Source of the DNA: Acanthamoeba sp. SK_2022b
Taxonomy: Eukaryota; Discosea; Longamoebia; Acanthamoebidae
Length of the DNA stretch: 64,000 nucleotides
Reading direction: 5' to 3'
Assembly: GCA_027943245.1 (NCBI GenBank)
Contig: JANDJZ010000005.1
Span: 124,001-188,000 of the forward strand
Position 1 is the first letter of the stretch. Every line of letters begins with the position of its first letter. Positions 11,450 to 23,511 of the stretch are shown here, piece by piece. The notes beneath the pieces are model-generated. The model did not search any database, had not been told where the DNA came from, and saw nothing but the letters and a program-made list of their open reading frames with translations. A program made the position numbers and the translations under genes.

Positions 11450-12164
11450 TCAATCGTCGTTGCATCGAACCTTGTTGATGGTGTGGTAGCCCACAGTCTT
11501 GCGGGCGGTCTTTCCCAGAGCAGGAATGTAGATCAAACAGGACTTGATGGGTGGCGAATAGAGGTGCAGGGAAACGCCATTACCATCGAGCGGCCTGATG
11601 ACGTGGAGCGCTATCTCGTCACGAATGTACGCCACCTCGCCCTTGGTATGCGCTTCCGTCTGGCCCTTGATGAGGTTGGGGCAGATGCCCTCTTCCGGGC
11701 CCGTCTCAGGCTCGTCCTTGACGTGGTAGTAGGTCTCCTCAATCTTGCCCTCGAGGCACCCCATCCAGCAGCTCGAGCCTGCGTGATTGTGGATCGGGCT
11801 CTTTTGCCCGTCCTTCCAGCAAATGACCTGTGCAATGGAGGGGGGTCGACGTCAAACTTGTGTTGAGCCCCTTAGGAAATGATGTGACAAGACGTACGAT
11901 GAGCTCGAAGTGCTCGTTCGCTTCGACGAGGTTCCGTGCGTAGAAAGCGGGATGATAGATAGCATACTCCTTCCAATCCTCGTGGTTCTTGATGTAGTCC
12001 GACATCATGCTTTGCGCACGCTGAGCACCCTCGACTCCATTTCCAAATTGCTCGAAATGCTTTCGCAGGTCATCACACAATCTCTTGAGAGGAGCCTGTG
12101 CACTAACAACCTCTTTCTTGCACGCAATCTCAGGCAAGATCTGATCTCGTTGCTCCACCGACAT
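11450..12164 (-). CDS. CDO1: Cysteine dioxygenase (cupin)
   Basis: Oxidises L-cysteine to cysteine sulfinate with a non-haem Fe(II). Two exons, 11898-12164 and 11450-11827. The splice restores VICWKDGQKSPIHNHAGSSC, where IHNH gives two of the three iron-binding His residues. The third is in IALHVI. GVSLHLYSPP contains the Tyr that forms the Cys-Tyr crosslink in mammalian CDO, and the partner Cys is present after IHNHAGSS, so both crosslink residues are kept. Length is close to 200 residues, as usual for the family. Start at MSVEQRDQIL. It is divergent from the next gene with about 350 bases between. Confidence 0.93.
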
Positions 12165-12516
12165 GTCTTCTTATGATGTGTGCTTAGGCGTGGCGGAAGG
12201 AAAGATAGATGGGTCGCTGAATTGGATGTTGCTTACTTATCGCTGGCTATTCTTCTCTTCGTCGTTGTGGGTTGGTACGGAACAAGCAGCAGCTGCGGGT
12301 AGCGCTTCTTGTTTCTCTTCCTCTGCCGACAAGTGTCCGCATAAGAATTCCTCCCGGCGAAACTGCCAGGAAGATAGAGCGACATTCCCTACTCTATAAC
12401 GCCATTGGTTAGTTATAACGAATTAGATCCCACGAAATCATGAAATGTTAGTAATGTGCCGACGTCGACCCGACAAGGATGCGACAAGTGCCCGAAGAGA
12501 TTAATCTGCTCTAAGG
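12165..12516. promoter_or_regulatory. Divergent intergenic region (CDO / helical gene)
   Basis: About 350 bases between two start codons pointing away from each other. The part near 12400-12516 is more A/T-rich than surrounding exons. No gene or clear motif seen. Confidence 0.35.
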
Positions 12517-14772
12517 ATGAAGACAAATTCCACAAAACTAGCTCTTTCAACCCTTCCGCTGGCCGCTGCTCCTACGATCGATTGTAAGACTTCCCCTTTT
12601 CGTAATTTTTGTAATTAATCAACATTTAATCATTCCAATTCAATGCCCTCAGTCCTGGCTGCATTTGCGCCCGAGCCGCTCCTCTGCACCCCAACACCTT
12701 TCAGTCGTCGATGGCATGTAGACGAGTGGAAGAAACGGAATCTTGACGAGCGCACCGGAGGATCTACAACCCCTCCGAGGCACACGCCTTCCTCTCCGGC
12801 CAGTATGTTCCTGCCATCCAGTCTCTGCGCCAAGGGAGCGTGCACTCATAGCAACCTGCAGGTCTATCGCCCGGTGCTTCCCCGCAGAGGAAGGGAGCTT
12901 CGAGCAAGGGCCGGTTTCGAAGAGATGGCGACGGCGAGGGGAGCCAGGACGGGGCGGACCTCCTGCGGCTGCTTCCTCGCAAGGCCGATGCCGTCACCAA
13001 CGAGGCCGAGCTGACGACCGCTCTCGGCGACGCCCTGAGCCAGATCAACTCTGCCCACAAGTGCTTCAAATCCCAACCCAATCGCGCCTCGAAGCTCTAC
13101 TTCACCGCCGCCAAGTGTGCGTCTCGTCTCTTGCTAAACCGGTCTCGGGTCTCCCGCGGCTTACCTCTTCCGGTTCATTATTGCAGCATTGGCACAGCTC
13201 GGCCGGATACGCGAAGCCGCGGAAACCTTGCAGTTTCTGTTGCTGCTTCAGCATGTAGAGCACAGCCGCAGCCAAGAGCAAGGTAGGGAGCACCGCACCG
13301 CCAATGGCGTTCGCTTCTTTTGAGGAGACTTCCCTACGTATTCGTTTGTCGCTCATCCGCGCGTATCAGCGTCTGCCGCTAACGATGCCGACGCTGGAGA
13401 GAGCCTCGCGGCGGAGGAAAAGGTGGAACTGGCGTCCAATACCGTCTATCTCGGCAATCCAGCCAGGGCCAAGGTAAAACTGCCTTCCAGAGGCCCAAGT
13501 TCACCACTTCGCAGCGATAGCGCATCGAGCGTAACTTCCCTCCCCGCGATGCTTCACGTGCAGCTCGTCTACACGTCGCATCTGTGGGTGGCGCGGCTGA
13601 GCCGAGCCTTTGATGGCGCGCTGGCTACCCAGCATTATCGAGCATGCTGCGACGTTTTTCTTTCACGAACGATGCTCGATCAGCTCGCGGACCAGGTATG
13701 CGCTACGCACGCTCAGTCAGTCACCCAGCACGAGCAAACACGCGCAGCCTGAAGAGTGCACCCCACCCTGTCCTGATCGCTAGGCTATCCGACTGTCTGG
13801 GACCGCGCTCGTGGAGAGCGCACGGTCGGTATTTGAAGACATGAAATCGCACATGGAAGCGGTGGAGGCTATGTGGTCGGTCGTGGAACGATCCGAGCAG
13901 CTATTCGGCACGCTCCTCGAAGCCGCTGCCTTCTTCTCAATTCGATCGCCTTCGCCGAGGTTGCCACCCACCCTCTCCACCCTCCCAGCATTTGCATCGC
14001 ACAAGGGCGCTGTGCTCATTGCCCCCTCCCCCCTCCCTCTCACAGATCGATAGCCATATACATGGTGGCCTCGGAGGTGGCATCTTTCTTCTCACGATGG
14101 GGAGACGTCGCACTCTGCAAGCGACGAGCCTCTACGGTTGTCCCTCACCCCCGCCAGATGATTGTCGAATGCTTGACTCATGGCCGAGACCCATTGGCGC
14201 CTGCGCGCAGGTGAGCTTCGCCCTGTCGGAGGTGTGGCTCGGGTTGGACTGCCTCGCCGATTCCTACGCGATGCAACTGAAGGCCCGCGATGCCCAGTCG
14301 CCATCCGTCGCCTCGGACGCAGAGGCCACCACCTCGGCTGAGGAACGTAGCACGGTGCTGTTTGACCTGCTCTACGCCTCCATCTCACTAGGTGCACACG
14401 CTCTCCACACGGTGCTGATATGAGAGCAGCGTCCACCCCACTGTTTTGTTAACACTCCGTACACCGGGGGGGGGGGAGCAGGCGACCGCATCCGACAGCG
14501 AGAAGCCATGGCCTGGGCACTCGCCGACACACGCGATGTCAGCGTTGAAGTACAGGTACGGCGAATTTCCAAACGACAAGGCAGCGGTTGTGACTCAACG
14601 CGCATTGTGGATGGGGGGACAATGTCAGTTTCTGTGCGAGCTGGTGGCGAGCGGACAGCGCGGCGACGCAAACAGGCTCGATCAAGTCGGGATCCACCAC
14701 GAAGCCCTCCTAGAGCAGAATCGACAGCTGCGCGACCTCTACAACCACGCACTCACCCAGTCCATCCTCTGA
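12517..14772 (+). CDS. Unrecognised alpha-helical (possibly TPR-like) protein
   Basis: A chain of about ten short exons in compatible frames reads as one protein. Clear pieces are IYNPSEAHAFLSGQYVPAIQ (12764-12830), LTTALGDALSQINSAHKCF (13010-13075), SLAQLGRIREAAETLQFLLL after a GT-AG intron (13185-13255), ELASNTVYLGNPARAK (13430-13475), LSGTALVESARSVFEDMKSH (13790-13855), FALSEVWLGLDCLADSYAM (14215-14275) and FLCELVASGQRGDANRLDQV (14630-14690), with the stop at 14770-14772. Helices dominate and Ala/Leu spacing in the 13185 exon resembles a TPR helix pair. I do not recognise the family. The first two exons need a short intron around 12705-12750 to keep frame, so the N-terminus is uncertain. 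Confidence 0.5.
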
Positions 14773-14905
14773 CTACCCCGCCTCCCAAACCGATCGTCTC
14801 ATGTTTCACTTGGCTGGTGTATGATGTTGTATTGCAGTTGAGCAACCTCGTTACTCTGCTGGTGATGCAGGTGGCGCGTCGTGGTTTCATGGGGTGGGCG
14901 TGGGA

Positions 14906-16202
14906 TCAGTAGAAGGGCTCACTCCACAGGCTGTCGAGAGTCTTCTCCGGATCGGCTGTGGGCGTCTTCCTGCTGCTGCTGCTGGTGGTGGTCGAGCTCC
15001 TGCTCCTGCTCTGCTCTTCGCGGTCGAACTGACGCTGAAGCTGGCGTGCGTACTCCTCGTCCTTGCGTTCCAGCTCGCGCTTCTGTCGTTCCCGCTCGTA
15101 GTTGTCCTTGCGCTCCCAGTCGTCGAAGCGTCGTTCGAGCTCCTGGTGCGGGTCAAAGTGGCGCAGTCGGACGTCCGTGGCCGGCTCCGGCGGCAGCACC
15201 TGCACCAGGTTGCCTTGGCGATTCCGGCTGCCACGACGCTCCAGCGACTTCTCGCCCTCGTAGTCGCCGTCGCTGTCGTGGTCGTCCTCGAAGCTCTTCG
15301 ACCGCCTTCCACGGTTCGACTCTTCGCCATAGGAATAGGACGGCTTGGGTGCGGTCTTCTTGCGCAGCAGACGCTCGGCCGGGTCTTCGTCGTGGTGGTC
15401 TCCCTCGGTATACGTCTTGTTGTAACCATACGTGCTGTTGCCGTAGCCGTCGCCGTAGCTTGTGGTCGTGGTGGTGACCACGGGTTTCTTCTTCATGCTG
15501 GACGACGACCTGTCGTACGCGTAGGATGGCGTGGTGGCCGGTGCCGACAGACCCATCGGGGCCGACCACGTGTTGAAGGAGCCCTCCTCCTCGGGAACGA
15601 CATCGCTCACTCTCTTGTTGTAGGCGGCACCGTTGCTTGGTGCCGTGGCGTAGGTGGACGGATCCTCAGCCTGCTCGGGCAGCTCGACGTCATCGCGCAG
15701 GCGAACCATATCGCCGGTGTTGTGGTCTCCGTAGCGGTGGGCGTCGGCCACGTTCAGTTCCTCAACAGTCGAGTTGCGGCCACGCTTCACCGCCACCGCC
15801 GCTCCCGATGGTGCGCCGCACATTCCTCCGATCAGCCCGCCCACCTTTGGTGTTTAAGGTCGTGTTGGTCGTTCGCACGGTTGGATAAATGAATAAACGG
15901 TGGCGATGTTTATGCAAAGTGCTCTCTGCAGAATGGCACGGACGGGAGGGCCACGTACTACGAAGCCGATGGGGACCGAGACCGGAGCGATGGGAATCAT
16001 GGCCAACCCTATAGCTGCGCCTACGCCAGCACCACTGGCTCCGCCTTGAGCAGCGAGAAACGAGAAGGCCACATGAGACGTTGTACGAGAGAGATAGTGT
16101 GGAGGCCAGTAGGGTACCAACGACGGCTCCGCTCGTGGCGCCAGTAAGGGCGTTCTTCCTATCGCCTTTGTTAACGCGCATCCTCCTCGAAAGTCGTCCC
16201 AT
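14906..16202 (-). CDS. Glycine-zipper membrane-type protein with charged coiled-coil tail
   Basis: Exon 1 (from ATG at 16202) encodes a basic N-terminus and TGATSGAVVG. After an intron comes GGASGAGVGAAIGLAMIP and VSVPIGFVV; after another comes GGLIGGMCGAPSGAAVAV. Joined, this is a run of small residues spaced like a glycine zipper, a helix-packing motif of membrane inserting or oligomerising proteins. The remainder (about 15790-14906) is hydrophilic, with Ser/Tyr-rich stretches, a Thr/Ser run and a strongly charged E/R/K/Q coiled coil (about 15180-15000), ending in SLWSEPFY. No known family recognised. A membrane-anchored scaffold is a guess from composition only. Confidence 0.55.
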
Positions 16203-16284
16203 CTTTCCTATGACGTGTGGTGTGTGTAGTTGTGATGTAGTTGCTTTTTGTGCTGGGTGCAGTTTGGGTAGAATTGTTGAATGA

Positions 16285-17009
16285 GGCTGAGAATGAGAAT
16301 AAAAGCTTGCTCTAAGAGAGCGATCCGTATCTTCACGACCCCAGGCCGTGGCTGGCGGCCAGACGAGTGGAGACGCGGTGCACTCCTACCCTCTTTCGTC
16401 TTTTCTCTCGCATCTTTCCGCCCGTTCGTGGTCTGCTTTTGCGAGAAATTTCTTATGAAACACTGATTCTTCTTGGGAGATGCTGGCGGCTCAGGGGATA
16501 GCCTAAAGGATCAGGCAGATGTTGTAGCCACCGAGCACAACTCTGGCTGCATGGTAACTCCCGTAGCTGATTGGCCAATGACTCTTGAGACAAGGCCATT
16601 TGCTTGTGCCAAGAAACAACAAAATGGTTTTTCTTTTTAACTCAACCTTGCACTCCATCACCTTGCTGGGACTTCAAGGTGGAGAGAAAGCTGATTTGAA
16701 GTACCATAATGCTGGTTGTTGTGGTTACTTTGGTTTTCAGCTCTTCAGAGTAACAACAGCATTTATGACTAAGTTGGTGGTTTTTGGTGGGTGCAGGTGC
16801 TTGAGCCTGGATAAGAGATTGAAGGAAGGGCTTGACCAGCTCCTCAAGATGCTTGCCATGCTTCAGTGTCATTGAATGAATGGTCTTGAAACAAGCGTCG
16901 TGATCATTGCCTTTCGTCATTGGGCATTTTTAACTACTCAAAACCCCGTTATTAATGAACACCCCCCCCCCACTGTGTTAAACGGACCACAGCCAAATTT
17001 AAAAGAAAG
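16285..17009. other. Intergenic stretch with a compositionally foreign island
   Basis: About 725 bases without a convincing gene. The 5' part is ordinary. From about 16590 to 16960 the DNA becomes clearly richer in A/T, with runs such as TTTTTCTTTTTAAC, and carries ORFs on both strands (plus 16585-16875, minus 16642-16920) with codon use unlike neighbouring exons. A run of C lies near 16962-16971 just before the SH3 gene promoter. A remnant of a mobile element or other inserted DNA is possible. No terminal repeats were found by eye. Confidence 0.35.
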
Positions 17010-18922
17010 ATGGCGGCGTGGGAAGAGAGATTGAATCAGCTGGAACGCAACTTCCTGGCTGAGGTGGAGCGTTTGAAGGACGACATTTTGGGGCAACTAC
17101 ATGTTGATGATGAAAAATACTACAACATCGACAACGAAGTCAATACCTCTTTCACCTCGCCATCGCCTTCCTCCGCTTGCACTTCGCCCTCGTACTCGCC
17201 TTCTTCCTCGTTTCTCCGCTGCAGCGCAGCCTTAAAATCCGACAAAGGCGAGGAGCATTTCTGTGCAAGTGGCGCTTCAAATGTAGAGCATGCCGACATC
17301 GCTCCGCAGCACATACCCACTATCGCTGCAACTTCGTTCTCAACCGAAGTGACGCCGGTTTCACTACGCCAGACGCAACTGGCATCGGGTTACTCGGCGC
17401 AGACTGGTTCTCTGACTTCGTCTTCATCTTCGGCGAGCCCGCCTCCAGCCCTGCCCCCACCCGCAGCAGCCCCAAATGCGGAAGGAGATAGAGCAGCGGG
17501 AGGGGGCAAATCGCGACGAGTCGCGCCCGCAAGGCAGGCCGAAGCACATGTGGTGCGGGTGCGTGCTGCCTACAAGTTCGATTCTCAAGAGGAAGATGAA
17601 CTGCCCCTTCCCAAAGGTATGGAGCTGATCGCCTTCATGCGTGAGGTATTCCTCCATTCTCCTTCAGTTCTTCTTCGTGCTTTCAATTCCAATCAATGGA
17701 AATCGATCTGCATCATGTAGGATGAGAGCTGGTGGTGGGGTCAGCGTCCCGACGGCAAGGTGGGCATCTTCCCGTCCAACTTTGTCACTGTATTGGGTGC
17801 GTATCAACACAGTCAGTGCGGTGCCGCAGCAACGCTTTCTCTAACCCGCAAGCATCTGCCCTGTATGCATTCAGAGGGCCACCCAGAGGCACTGCCCATC
17901 CGCGAGGACGATCCTGTTGAAGAGGAGCAGCAGCACGAGCAGGACTATCGGCAGCAGTCTCCCCGCGCCGACGACAATCACAGGGCGGCGGAGAATGGCA
18001 GCCGCCCGAAGCCTCCGCCGCCCGCCGGGCCGAAGCCGCTGGCGCGCCAGGGCTCTCAGCAGCGTCTCGAGAAGATGAAGGTCAGCAAGGGTGCCGCCTC
18101 GCCTCCGCCAGTCCAGCGTTCTTCGTCCTACAACCCCGCCAGCCGCTTGTCGTCCTCCGGGTCTTTTGCGTCGCCCACTCCGCAGCCACAGTTGTCCTCT
18201 TCTGGTTCAATGACGGCTACATCATCTTTGCCACCGGCAGCGCCCACGCCTGCCGCAGTCACTGCTGCACCTCCAAGACAGAGGCCATCGCCGCCCCCGC
18301 CGTCGGCGCATCTCAAGCCTACTACTCTCCTTGGAGCGCCGGCTCCTGCCGTCTCGCCGGCCGCTGCGCCCGCTGACCAGCCTCCCTCCGCTATTGCTCC
18401 ACCTGCCTCTGATGGTGCCGTCCTTGCCTCATGGGTTGACGCTGTGTCGGGTTCTAGCTCTGGCTCATGTCTTTTTATCTCCTGTAGCTCCTACGCCTCA
18501 CGCAGCTCCTGCGGCGCACCTTCACCTGCGCCCGTCCACGGCGCCGGCTCCGCAGGGTCGTGCGCCCCTGGTTCAAGGTAGAGTCATCTTCCCTCCGGTT
18601 GCCCATTAGACGTCTGATCACTCAACAATCATTGGCGTTTGCAGATAGGGAGGGCTCGCAGTCGCCCAGGCCTGCCGTGCCTCGCTCTTCCCTCAAACCC
18701 ACGCAGGTACACTGCTGCGCTTGTCCTTCCCTCCATTAGCCGCGTCATCTCATCCACCCCCGCTAACAGAGAGGCGAGGCGTCGCGGAGGGATTGGCACG
18801 ATAAGAGGAAGAGCATTATGATGCTGCAGGAACAGAGCCGCACCACCCACCTCCTCGCGCAGTGGGAGCAGGCCGGAGCCGGCATCACCTTTGCGCCGCC
18901 ACCCTCTCGCCCTCCTCTCTGA
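17010..18922 (+). CDS. SH3-domain protein with long Pro/Ser-rich linker
   Basis: Begins MAAWEERLNQLERNF, a short predicted coiled coil, followed by Ser/Pro/Ala-rich sequence. The SH3 domain is split by an intron: VVRVRAAYKFDSQEEDELPL, then KGMELI, then (exon 17721-17796) DESWWWGQRPDGKVGIFPSN and FVTVL. ALYDF-like strand, paired Trp and the PSNFV end are all present, so a proline-rich ligand site is expected. Beyond it come acidic/Gln-rich and Pro-rich segments (for example PKPPPPAGPKP) that could themselves bind SH3 domains. Further introns around 18412-18487 and 18582-18644 give APTPHAAPAAHLHLRP and DREGSQSPRP. The last exon ends RSIMMLQ-type sequence, then stop 18920-18922. AATAAA at 19058. 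Probably an actin/endocytic adaptor; partner unknown. Confidence 0.75.
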
Positions 18923-19057
18923 GCTTGCCAGCCTGCCGACTGTTCTCTGTCCAACCCGAGGCCGATAACTCAGGTCCACGGCCCACGGCCAATCCCCAAC
19001 GCAGACGTTCCTGTCGACGCTTGCTGCAGGAACGCTCTGCGCGAGTGGCCGCTTCCC

Positions 19058-19063
19058 AATAAA
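19058..19063 (+). terminator. Polyadenylation signal of the SH3 gene
   Basis: AATAAA, followed seven nt later by a second AATAAA-like hexamer in an A-rich tract, about 135 nt past the SH3 stop codon. Confidence 0.5.
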
Positions 19064-19168
19064 GAAATAAAACAAAACAAAACAGCACAAAACGACGTGA
19101 TTCCAGCTTGATCAGCGACACCAGCTTCTACAAGAGCGGCAGCCCAGTTTTATATTCGGGTCCTCATC

Positions 19169-22100
19169 GTGAACATCACAGCTACGGGTGCCAGCTCATC
19201 ATCACACAAGATGCGAGGAGGCACGAAATGGTCACCTCATCTTTACATCTTGGAGTTGTTGCTCGGTATGCTGCTCTCCATATTCTTCGATCCGAGCAAA
19301 CTGCCGCTCGCCGTCAAGGCTCTAATCATCGGGGCAACCTCTTTCTTCATTCCCTACATCTGCTACAACGACCCCCATCACTGCCTCTCCATATGGCCCC
19401 TTACCCACCTCTACGAAGCACTGAGCATCAAGGTACGCGAGAATGAGCAAGAATCTAAAACGTTTTAAATTTAACATGACAAATTTTTATTTTACTCGCG
19501 TGATTTTTTTTGCAAGAGATTTCCGAGTCTTTATTTTACAAAAATGCCACCCCCAGCGTTGCCAATGAATTGGCAGTAATAATCTACTTAAAATAATTGG
19601 CGTCAATACTAATTTAAATATTTTACATGATATTCATATATAATTGCAGGACACGCCAGCCATGGCGTTGGTGCTCGGGTTCGTGCTGGCGACGTGCTTG
19701 GTGTTCTATATCCTGTTGTGCTATCTCTTCACCAAGTTCATCACCCTGAAGTACGAGCGCAGCACGACCGACTACAAGATCATGACGATAGGCGCGGCCA
19801 TCGGTGTACTGCTCTTCGTCCTTTTCATCTCCTTCTCCTCCTTGATGAGCAGCTCTCCCTCCGCCCCGACGACGCTCGCTGGCAGCGGCGGCGTCGAGGC
19901 GGGCAAGTCCGACAAGCACACCCCCTACGACGACCTCCTCGACCCTTTTGACGACGACTTCGATGGCAAGCTGTCGGATGAGGAAAAGGCCCTCAAGAAG
20001 AGAGTCGAGAAGCGAGTGAAGGAAAAGGAGAAGGAAGAGAAGGAAAGGGAACGAGAAAGGGAGCGGGAGAAGGAGCGAGAGAGGGACAAGAAGGCAGGCC
20101 CCGCTCATACGGCTCCTCACCACCAGCAGCCGCCGTCCCAACACCACCAACAGGGACCGACGGCGGGGCCATCGCCGTCACTCGGCTGGCTGCGCGCGCT
20201 GAAGAAGAGCTACCTCGACTTCGCAGTGAACAACCCGGCGATCTACTATGGCTGCTGGATCATCATCCTCACGACTTGCGTCGGGTGTGCCTACCTCATC
20301 TGGAAGGAGAACATGATCCCTACTCACAACGCCACGCCCCTTCTCGGCGTTCCCGCGGCGGTGCCGCCGATGACCCAGCCCCCAGGTCCCGGACTGGCCG
20401 CCCAGCCGCCGGCCTTTGCCTTCCCGACCTATATCGACCCCAACGCCGCGGCCGCGCAGGTTGCCGGCGACAGCGAAGGCTCGGCCGACGATGAAGACAG
20501 CGAAAACGAGCCGCCGGCCACGAGGGTCACCCCGACAAAGGCGAGCCAAACGCGACGCTCGCGCCAGGGCTCAGTCACTTCGCTGTCGGCGACGGTCGCC
20601 ACTCCAGCGTCGCAATCGAGCGGCCGTTCGTCGTCGACCTTCCTCACGCCGCCTGTGCTCATCACGCGGGCCACGTCGCCCACGCTGCTTCGGCGGCGCG
20701 GCACCGGCCGGAACGCGAAGAGCGACCGCGACGGTGACGAGGGCGACGTCGCCGTGGTGCACGCCGGCAGCCGCGGGAGCCGGACCGAGGAGCGCGTCGG
20801 CAAGCGCATGTCGCTCCCCGTATTATCGCTGCCCACCGCGACAACGCGGCGAGTGTCGCCTCTGCCTTCGCCGCGATCCAAAACTTCCGTCGATTTGTTC
20901 CACGACACCGGCTTCAACGCCGATAACGGGAACGGCGGCGAACTCTACTGCAACCCGCTGTCGTCTTCCACGCCGTCGCGAGGCAACGCCGCGAGGCCCA
21001 CGTCGACTTCGCGCAAGCCCGCGGCGTCGACAGCCTTGAAGCGGACGACGAGGAGGAACGTAACGGAGAAGGCGAGGAGGAACAGGGGCAGCGCGAGCGA
21101 CGAGGGTCTGACCTCGACCACCGCCAGCGGCTCGGAGCGAGAGGCAAACGGCGACAACGGCGAGGACGACAACGGCGCTGGCGTTTGTCGGGGCGGCTAC
21201 GAGAGGCGGCCATCGGTTGGTAGTGGCGGCGAACGAAACGGCGCTCGCGGAGGCCGACACCGCCGAGACGAGGACAAGCCTGGACGAGGACGAGAAGAGG
21301 AGGATGAGGAGGAGCAGCAAGTAGAAGAAGAGAGGGAGGAAGAAGAGGGCGACGAAGACGAGGAGCTGCGGGAGGACGTCATCAAGGACGCGATCAAGGA
21401 ATCGATCAGCGAGGAGTTGGGCGCCAAGTTCTGGCGGGAGCGCGAACGTACCGTGGCCGAGCTCGAGTCGCTCAAGCGGCGATACGACACAGAGCGGCAC
21501 AAGTACAAGAGCCTCAAGCAGACCTTTGCGCAGCGCATGCACGAGGCCGAGGAGAGGGCCGAGCGGGCCAAGCGCGGGGAGGTGCAGGCTCGCGTCGAAC
21601 TCGAGCGACGCCTGGCGCGCGAGAAGACGGTCGAGCTGGACGCGCTCCAGCGCAGCGTTGACGAATCGATGCGGAGGAGCGAGGAGGTGATGCGGAAAAA
21701 GAACGAAGACGAACGCGCGAGGGCGGAGCGGATCAAGCGGAAGCTGGCGGACGAACGGCAGCGGAACGAGGAGCTCCACCGACGCCTCGACGACGAGCGA
21801 TCCAAAGTGGATGAGCTCACGCGACGATTGGACGAAGAGCGGGCAAAGAACGAAGAGCGAGTGGTCGAAGAGCGAACGCGACACGAAAATGAGAAGCGTG
21901 CCGCCGAGGAGACGATAACGGAGCTCGAGATGAGGATGCTGCGGGCGAGCGAAGGCAAGGGCGAGGAAGCGATGGCGCTCGACCTCTACAAGAAGATCGA
22001 CGAGGAGCGGGCCAAAGCCGACGAATGGCGACGACGGCTCGACGTCGAATGCGAGCGAGTGGAGCGGCTCAAGAGCGAAAACGAGGCCGAGAAGCGTAAG

Positions 22101-23400
22101 AACCACGAGCTCAGCCTCCAAATCGACGAGATGGGCGCCAAAATGGTACAACGCGTCTTGTTCGTGCCTGCGCGTGCGAGAGAGCATTCCTTGGGCGCGT
22201 GCTGACGATGTGACGTGACGATAGACGGAGATCTTGATGAACGTAACGCACCTCAACATCAAGGAGGCCGACAGCGAGGCCGAACGACTCAAGCAGGAGA
22301 AGCGGGTGGCAAAGCAGGCCGCCAATGTCACGCAGACAAAGGCAAAGGAGAAGAAACCCCAACCGGCGGATGCGACGACAGAGGAGAAGGCCACCAAGAA
22401 AGAGAGGGAAGGTTTGCCCACGCCCAACATCGTGGTCAGTCCCAGCAGCATCAGCGACAGCACCGACGCCACGTCGACCAACGGCGACGGCATACCCGCC
22501 CAGTCGAAGATCTCGACGACGTTGAAAACGTTGTTCTCGCCCGCCAAGTCCAAATCGGAGACGCGAAGGAGCGTCACGCTCACGCCCACCGCCACAGTGC
22601 TGGCTGCCCCAGCCGACGGCGGCACGAGCACGACTACCAGCGCCGAACCGGTCACGCCGGCCAAGCCTATGCCGAAGGACAAGCCGGCCGGCGTCGTCGC
22701 TAGCGATGAGGGGCAGCCTGCCAAGGCCTCCGCCGAGAACGTGCACGCCGCCAACGGGACCAGCACGGCTTCTCCGCCAGCGACCAACGGCACGAGCGTT
22801 CTGAGCACGCCGGTAAAGTCGACGGAGTCATCGCCCTTGCTCTCGCCTGTCAAGGCCACAACGGAGAAGCGAAGGAGCGTCACGCTCACGCCCACCGCCA
22901 TCCGGCTGGCTGTCCCAGCCGTCGTAGGCACGAGCATGACCACCAGCAGTGGATCGGTCACGCCTGTCAAGCCTGTGCCGAAGGACGAACAGGCCTCCAT
23001 CAACGGAACCAGCACGGCTTCTCCGCCAGACATCACCGATGCAGGCGGTCTGAGCACGCCGGTCAGGTCGACCGAGTCATCGCCCTTGCTCTCGCCTGTC
23101 AAGGCCAAGACGGAGAAGCGACGGAGCGTCACGCTCACGCCCACCGCCATTCGACATGCCGCAGGCGCCAGCGCCGGGGCTGCCGGCCCCATCCCGAGCA
23201 CGCCGGCCAAGAGCCACGCAACTGAGGAGCGCGACAGCGTCAACGGGACCACCGCTGGTGACGCCACCGGCGCTAAGATTCATAGTAACGGCCTCAGCAC
23301 GCCGACCAAGGCAGTGGACTTGACGTCGCCGCTGCTCTCGCCCACCAGACCAGAGAGGCGAAGGAGCGCCACACCCACGCCCAAGGCCAAGCCTTCTTAG
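19169..23400 (+). CDS. Five-TM protein with coiled coil and repeated S/T-P phospho-motifs
   Basis: Exons about 19169-19432, 19650-22145, 22225-23400. TM segments: LYILELLLGMLLSIFF, ALIIGATSFFIPYICY, MALVLGFVLATCLVFYILL, GAAIGVLLFVLFISF and YYGCWIIILTTCVGCAYLIW. An E/K/R-rich stretch (about 19970-20090) sits between TM4 and TM5. After TM5 comes a disordered Ser/Arg/Thr region, an acidic block (about 21290-21370), then a 200-residue E/R-rich coiled coil (about 21400-22145). The C-terminal exon has four copies of a unit with SPxK followed by RRSVTLTPTA (near 22540, 22840, 23080 and a degenerate one near 23340). Each combines a basophilic kinase-type site (RRS) and proline-directed sites. Start could be the Met at 19211. 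A membrane tether or scaffold is likely; no family recognised. Confidence 0.65.
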
Positions 23401-23511
23401 CCCCATCTCATTTTATCGTAAATACACAACAACACTCCATTTTCGCTTGGTGTAGAGAGGCAAGGGGGAGAGAAAGAGTGAGTGGAGGTGGACGGCAATG
23501 GTTTCCTGTGT

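Noticed and set aside
13102..13356. Small minus-strand ORF with a hydrophobic helix
   Set aside because: It overlaps an exon of the helical plus-strand gene with good splice borders and has no support of its own.
14894..15892. 332-residue plus ORF rich in Val/Ala/Leu
   Set aside because: Shadow of the glycine-zipper gene on the other strand; its apparent hydrophobicity comes from reverse-reading Asp/Glu/Arg codons.
20823..23267. 814-residue ORF on the minus strand
   Set aside because: It is antisense to the five-TM coiled-coil gene, whose plus frame has TM segments, coiled coil and conserved repeats. In GC-rich exons with third-position bias the opposite strand often stays open.
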